A DNA stretch of 64,000 nt from Beroe ovata. Lineage: Eukaryota > Ctenophora > Nuda > Beroida > Beroidae. The DNA lies in NCBI GenBank assembly GCA_946803715.1, contig CAMPET010000130.1, positions 136,773 through 200,772 of the forward strand. Reading direction: 5' to 3'. Below are positions 61,101 to 64,000 of the stretch, piece by piece. The notes below the pieces were generated by a model. It saw only the letters and a program-made list of their open reading frames with translations. It searched no databases and was not told the DNA's origin. A program made the translations under genes and the position numbers. How positions within the stretch are numbered: position 1 is the first letter of the stretch; each line of letters opens with the position of its first letter.

Positions 61101-63708
61101 CAGGAAGGAGTTTCTACTTACACGACAGCCTCATGTTCCTGCAGCTCGATAACGGATTCATTGCCCGTCTTCTGTTGCTTGAGAACACTGTGAACTCTGA
61201 CTTTGTAACTCTCAAACTGTCCCCCTATACCGACCCTCAAATCTCGTTCTCGTTCCAATTCCTCCTGATAACCAAATGGTTAGAATCTCGCTCATAGAAG
61301 AAGAGAAATTCCATGTGCATGGTTAAACACAAGAAAATATTCTGAAACTTTGTTTGTATCAGAAGAGTATCGCACCTGCGGCATTGCTACCCAGTTTTCT
61401 GGTGTGAGCGCTTTATTTCCCTACCTAAACGGTAATTTTTAAAAGGGACCCTCGCAGCGCAGCTCTTGGCTTGCCCTACAACCTAACAATGATTCGAACG
61501 AGAATAATGACTTCCGCCCTTCATGGTGAATATTCAGCGCACAGAAATCGGAGAAGAAAGGCAGCGATTATAGGAAACAGTATTCTGTCACCAATACCTG
61601 AACTGATGTCAATCGCGTCTCCAGATTTCGTAACATCGCACTCTTTCGATCTGACGATTCCTTGCTCTGCTCGCGGAGGCTGCTCAGCTGTCCCTGAGCA
61701 TCAGCTAGTTGGAGCTTACAATCTTCCAGATTCTGCACAGTGTTCTCAAGTGTCATCTTAGTCTCTTCAGTTTCTTTCACAGCATCATCTTCGTTTTGCT
61801 TGGCGTCTGTTGCATCTTTCTTCGCTTTCATCAAGAGAGCTGCAGAGGAGTGATCTCAATGTTTTACATCTTCTAAATGTCGAGGAAGTCATGTAACGCC
61901 TTGGAAGTCATGTCACGACTCGGGTTTTGATAGTTGACAACAATGCAATGACGGTTTTGATAAATGCGCGCGCACTGCGCGTCACGCGCGCGCGATTTAC
62001 GTATGACGCCCAAATATAAAATGTGATCCTTTTTACGGCGTAATGTCGTTTCTTCTGTACCCCATTCACTGCGCGCGGCAATCTGGCAAATTCTCAAACA
62101 TCGAATCACATGCGTTTGTCTTATCTACCTTTTAACTTGTTAATCATATCATCCAAAGTTGCACGCTGCTTCTCGAGTTCCTTGTTGTCATTGTGCGCAC
62201 TTGACAAAGACTCCGCCATCTTTTCCATCTCAGCCTCAAGTTCAGCTACTTCTGCTTTACTCTGGGAAATTATAATATGGAATTGTTATCAATAACGCAA
62301 TCAACCCGGAACACGGGATGAAATGAGAAGGGTATTTGTAGTACTCACAGCAGTTAGCTTCTCTTGCAATGTATCAGCAGCACGCTGGTAGTCAGCAAGT
62401 TCCATGTCTAGAAGGTGATGTGATCCCTGCGTATCTTCTTTCAACCTGGATCAGAATTGTATTTATAAAAATGGTTTTCACATGATTTGACACCAAATAA
62501 TCGGGTCTCTAAACATAATTTCCTAAACTCCACCTGTTGGTAGACTCCACAGCCTCGCCCAAATCAGCTATTAGACGTTGAATTTCCTCATCCTTCTCCA
62601 CTGATATCTTAGCAAACTCTTTAGCAGAATGTTCCAGAGTCTCAATTCGAGCTCTCTCTGACTCCAATTCACTCGTTAATTCCTCGACCTAATGAGAAGG
62701 AAAATACGTCATTGGATGATTCGGATGAAATATGAATTTGCAAGACACCAAAATTCTCTTCTTTCAATGCTGAATTTGACCAAAACCTCCTTTTCAAATC
62801 CAGCTATCTTCTCGAAAAGACACTCCTTCTCGCCTTTCATAAGATCGAGACTCTCCCTTGCTAGAGCCAGGTCTTCGTTTAGTCTTGCTGCCGCAGCGTC
62901 TCTCTCACTGATAGCCGCCTCCATTCCTACCTTGTATGTCTCGTATTCAGCTGTAACTTCAGATAACTTTGCAGCTTGCTCATTTGATGTTTCAGCTTCC
63001 TTGTCTGATACAAGATTTTCAAGTGCTTCCTGAAATGAAGGGTATAAGAGATTATATCAAAATTATATAAGATTCTTCATCGACCATCACTCATTCCACT
63101 ATTTCTTGATTTCTCTAGTCACCTCTTTCTCTTTGATTTGACGGGAAAGTGTATCAATCTGATCACTGAGACTTGAGACCTTTGCTTGAGACTGAGCAAG
63201 TTCATTTCTCAAGTTCTCAATCTCAGCTTGCGTCTCAATCTCATCTTGCGTCTCTTCCTCATCACGTGACTCCTGTGAGGAAATGTCATTGCTCGTAACA
63301 GAATGCTCATTTCAAACTTTCAAAGGACAAGCTCTAGCCTCTAAGCACGGAACTGCAGTAGATACGATGAATTTGTGAGCAAGACTATCACACAATATTC
63401 TTTTAACCAGCTAAAAAAGCAAAAAGAATTTTCATCTTTCATTATCCACTATCCAGTATCCACTATCCAGTATCCACCTCTCTTTTCCACTGCTCTTGCA
63501 TAGACATAACAATATCATAGATACTGATCTGATGTCTGATCACTGACAATGCTCCGCGGGATCCCTCCTTGATCCCGTATGATTCCGGATTCCCACGTGA
63601 TTTCCTGACAAGAGAGTAAACCAAACTCCATCCCGAGGCTTGGCGTGGTTGTCGAGATGTTAGAGCCAGGGGTTGGGTGTTGTGGCTGGTGCTTTTATGT
63701 CGTCTCAT
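55196..63708 (-). CDS. GCC2: Golgin GCC2 (GCC185), C-terminal part with GRIP domain; 5' end uncertain
   Basis: Peripheral trans-Golgi coiled-coil tether. Its GRIP domain binds Arl1/Rab GTPases and captures endosome-derived vesicles. Exons on the minus strand: 63708-63478, 63272-63123, 63029-62787, 62688-62534, 62445-62349, 62261-62129, 61839-61598, 61264-61122, 60896-60720, 59080-58933, 58792-58643, 58510-58417, 58282-58182, 57793-57707 and 55357-55196. All phases agree, giving 770 residues. Landmarks: MELADYQRAADTLQEKLT, LLMKAKKDATDAKQ, FESYKVRVHSVLKQQK, LKGEVRRLEK. The GRIP domain is split between NTEYLKNIVIK and FLSSDSGGREQLVPVL plus SLTKEEIGLL, and the tail is Trp-rich. Vertebrate GCC2 is about 1680 residues, so either this one is short or more 5' exons lie past position 64000. 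An acceptor at 63605 would make 63604-63478 an internal exon. The last intron holds the 280-bp repeat array; another intron holds an antisense gene. Confidence 0.9.
55878..55937. repeat. Three 20-bp tandem repeats
   Basis: CGGTGTTGCACACCTCATAA repeated three times head to tail, with one C-to-G change in the third copy. The block abuts the outer edge of the foldback element at 55938. Confidence 0.9.
55938..57210. repeat. Foldback element expanded into a 280-bp tandem array (4 copies) in the last GCC2 intron
   Basis: The first unit (55938-56244) is an inverted repeat. Its left arm starts TGAATAACTGCGTAGTATAA and its right arm, reverse-complemented, starts TGAATAACTGTCTAGTATAA. The arms are about 140 bp around a loop TTTATATTATCAAT. 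The loop-distal marker CTAGCATTGTTTGAAACAAA then recurs at 56095, 56375, 56655 and 56935, exactly 280 bp apart and nearly identical. Each later unit retains a 50-60 bp inverted pair. The tail from about 57060 is degenerate. No coding capacity. Confidence 0.9.
57261..57319. repeat. Two adjacent short perfect/near-perfect hairpins
   Basis: 57261-57285 has 10-bp arms (GGGTTTAGTA / TACTAAACCC) around a TCGAG loop. 57291-57319 has 12-bp arms (CCCTCATTATCC / GGATAATGAGAGGG, one bulge) around AAT. They lie just past the 280-bp array, inside the GCC2 intron. The remaining intron sequence to 57706 shows nothing I recognise. Confidence 0.7.
59219..59235 (+). promoter_or_regulatory. 3' splice-acceptor-like sequence 4 nt before the transporter ATG
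   Basis: TCCACTGTTCCCAG ends at 59231, followed by GGAA and the ATG at 59236. It lies inside a GCC2 intron on the opposite strand. Confidence 0.5.
59236..60675 (+). CDS. SVOP/SV2-like major facilitator transporter, intronless, nested antisense in a GCC2 intron
   Basis: Major facilitator superfamily membrane transporter of 479 residues with about 12 predicted membrane segments. An acidic cytosolic N-terminus of about 40 residues is followed by TM1. The loop 2-3 motif A is GKLGDIYGRR (103-112). Other family features are RMVEGGCIG in TM4, GWRWL before TM6, FLPESPYFL (220-228), and IPESFPTSIRSTAAGL in the second half. The pattern (extracellular loop after TM7 with Cys residues, TxxRxxxxG near TM11) fits the SVOP/SV2 branch related to SLC22 organic-ion carriers. 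The substrate cannot be told from sequence. The whole gene lies in the GCC2 intron 59081-60719. Its stop is only 44 bp from the opposite GCC2 exon, so its 3' UTR must overlap that exon in antisense. Confidence 0.88.
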   Translation: MSETTIVEYEQKEYGSTNKKEEDNTDCPVKDMDEIYSEMGVGTAQILAWATVGLVSYLYYAELTVVSVIMPTLRCQWKLSSSFEECVVLAVFGSYAICGILFGKLGDIYGRRAVIIASTALILASGVGSASAPNKWVFLVFRMVEGGCIGTQRSSIACYAIEFSESRRRTIGITVNILATFTGMLLVNVVAWSCLEAVGWRWLIIIVVTPAVPALTLLIFLPESPYFLSSSGRREDAEAALRSLAKLNNVELHPRFQIPANIGVSKESRGSIHTVLSKPHRKSALTLSVMFSSNVFLDLGLIVFLPLLFSSSLCGAATTTAPPHNCHPLAKADFVKLIVTSCGGIVGTILSLTAVNIIGRLISVRLAITIQTIALSLLFFCIDQRATFSIAVFIMSVESFVKTTIWIMIPESFPTSIRSTAAGLISGCGRIGGMMSTFCVYLLFYTCPTFLIALFFTTSLVGLVGAIVYNRETQDDTLT

Positions 63709-64000
63709 CGAAAACTCCGGTTCTCTCTACAATATAGTCCCATGTTTCTCTCTCCCTGCTTCCATTCGTAGATACTTTGAACAGCTTCAATGGGTTTTAC
63801 CGTTATTCGAGTTTTATGGCACGAAATGCATAGGAGCAACAAACGAAACTGAGAGAATAAAGTACAATCTTACAATTAACCAAATCGCAGCATCGTGTGA
63901 AACCTAAGCCGGTATTATGAGCGAAACCCGCTCCTGTAATCTAATTCCAATGATGGTAAATACCAATAATACAAGTGTCGTGTTTTGTATGAAATGTCAA
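63709..64000. other. Upstream flank of the last visible GCC2 exon
   Basis: No coiled-coil-like exon with matching phase is apparent on the minus strand. It may be a GCC2 intron or its promoter, and the window ends before this can be decided. Confidence 0.4.

Overview
This is nuclear DNA from an animal, most likely an early-branching or other invertebrate lineage. The evidence is short GT-AG introns, long stretches without genes, abundant (CA)n/(TG)n microsatellites, and clear metazoan orthologues: a Calx-beta Na+/Ca2+ exchanger, a PIM-like kinase, GCC2, METTL16 and NCAPG. The nested genes and the splice-acceptor-like sequences just upstream of many start codons are features known from ctenophores, among other groups with spliced leaders. 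A ctenophore is therefore my best guess, at low confidence. All identities come from reading motifs and reconstructing exons by phase. No database search was run.

Layout. (1) 1-9.3 kb, minus strand: the 5' part of an SLC8/NCX-type Na+/Ca2+ exchanger. Eight phase-consistent exons are visible, and the gene runs off the left edge inside the second Calx-beta domain. Its introns carry a 554-bp tandem repeat, a 20-bp tandem repeat and an unmerged assembly duplication. (2) 9.3-33 kb: about 24 kb in which I find no supportable gene, with many microsatellites, one 188-bp gap, and a 1.7-kb/1.3-kb duplicated segment joined by a single N. (3) 33-55 kb: a dense, mostly plus-strand run of housekeeping genes. 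In order these are thymidine kinase (6 exons), METTL16 (6 exons), TIMM10 (3 exons), glycogen debranching enzyme (one 4.4-kb exon), a PIM-like kinase (minus, one exon), PDCD2L, NAF1 and condensin NCAPG (19 exons). A small secreted Cys-rich gene sits inside NCAPG intron 17. (4) 54.3-57.3 kb: repeats, namely a 274-bp inverted-repeat element, three 20-bp repeats, and a foldback element expanded into a 280-bp tandem array. (5) 55.2-63.7 kb, minus strand: the C-terminal half or more of the golgin GCC2, including its GRIP domain split over two exons. An intronless SVOP-like transporter is nested in the opposite orientation in one GCC2 intron.

The genes cover separate cell functions: Ca2+ extrusion, dTMP salvage, U6 snRNA/SAM methylation, mitochondrial import, glycogen breakdown, signalling, 40S and H/ACA RNP assembly, mitotic condensation and trans-Golgi tethering. 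They do not form a pathway. What links them is architecture. Intergenic gaps are 170-530 bp, tails converge and overlap, two genes are nested, and at least five genes carry a pyrimidine tract plus AG ending 1-5 nt before the ATG. That last pattern is what spliced-leader trans-splicing, or very short 5' UTR introns, would leave.
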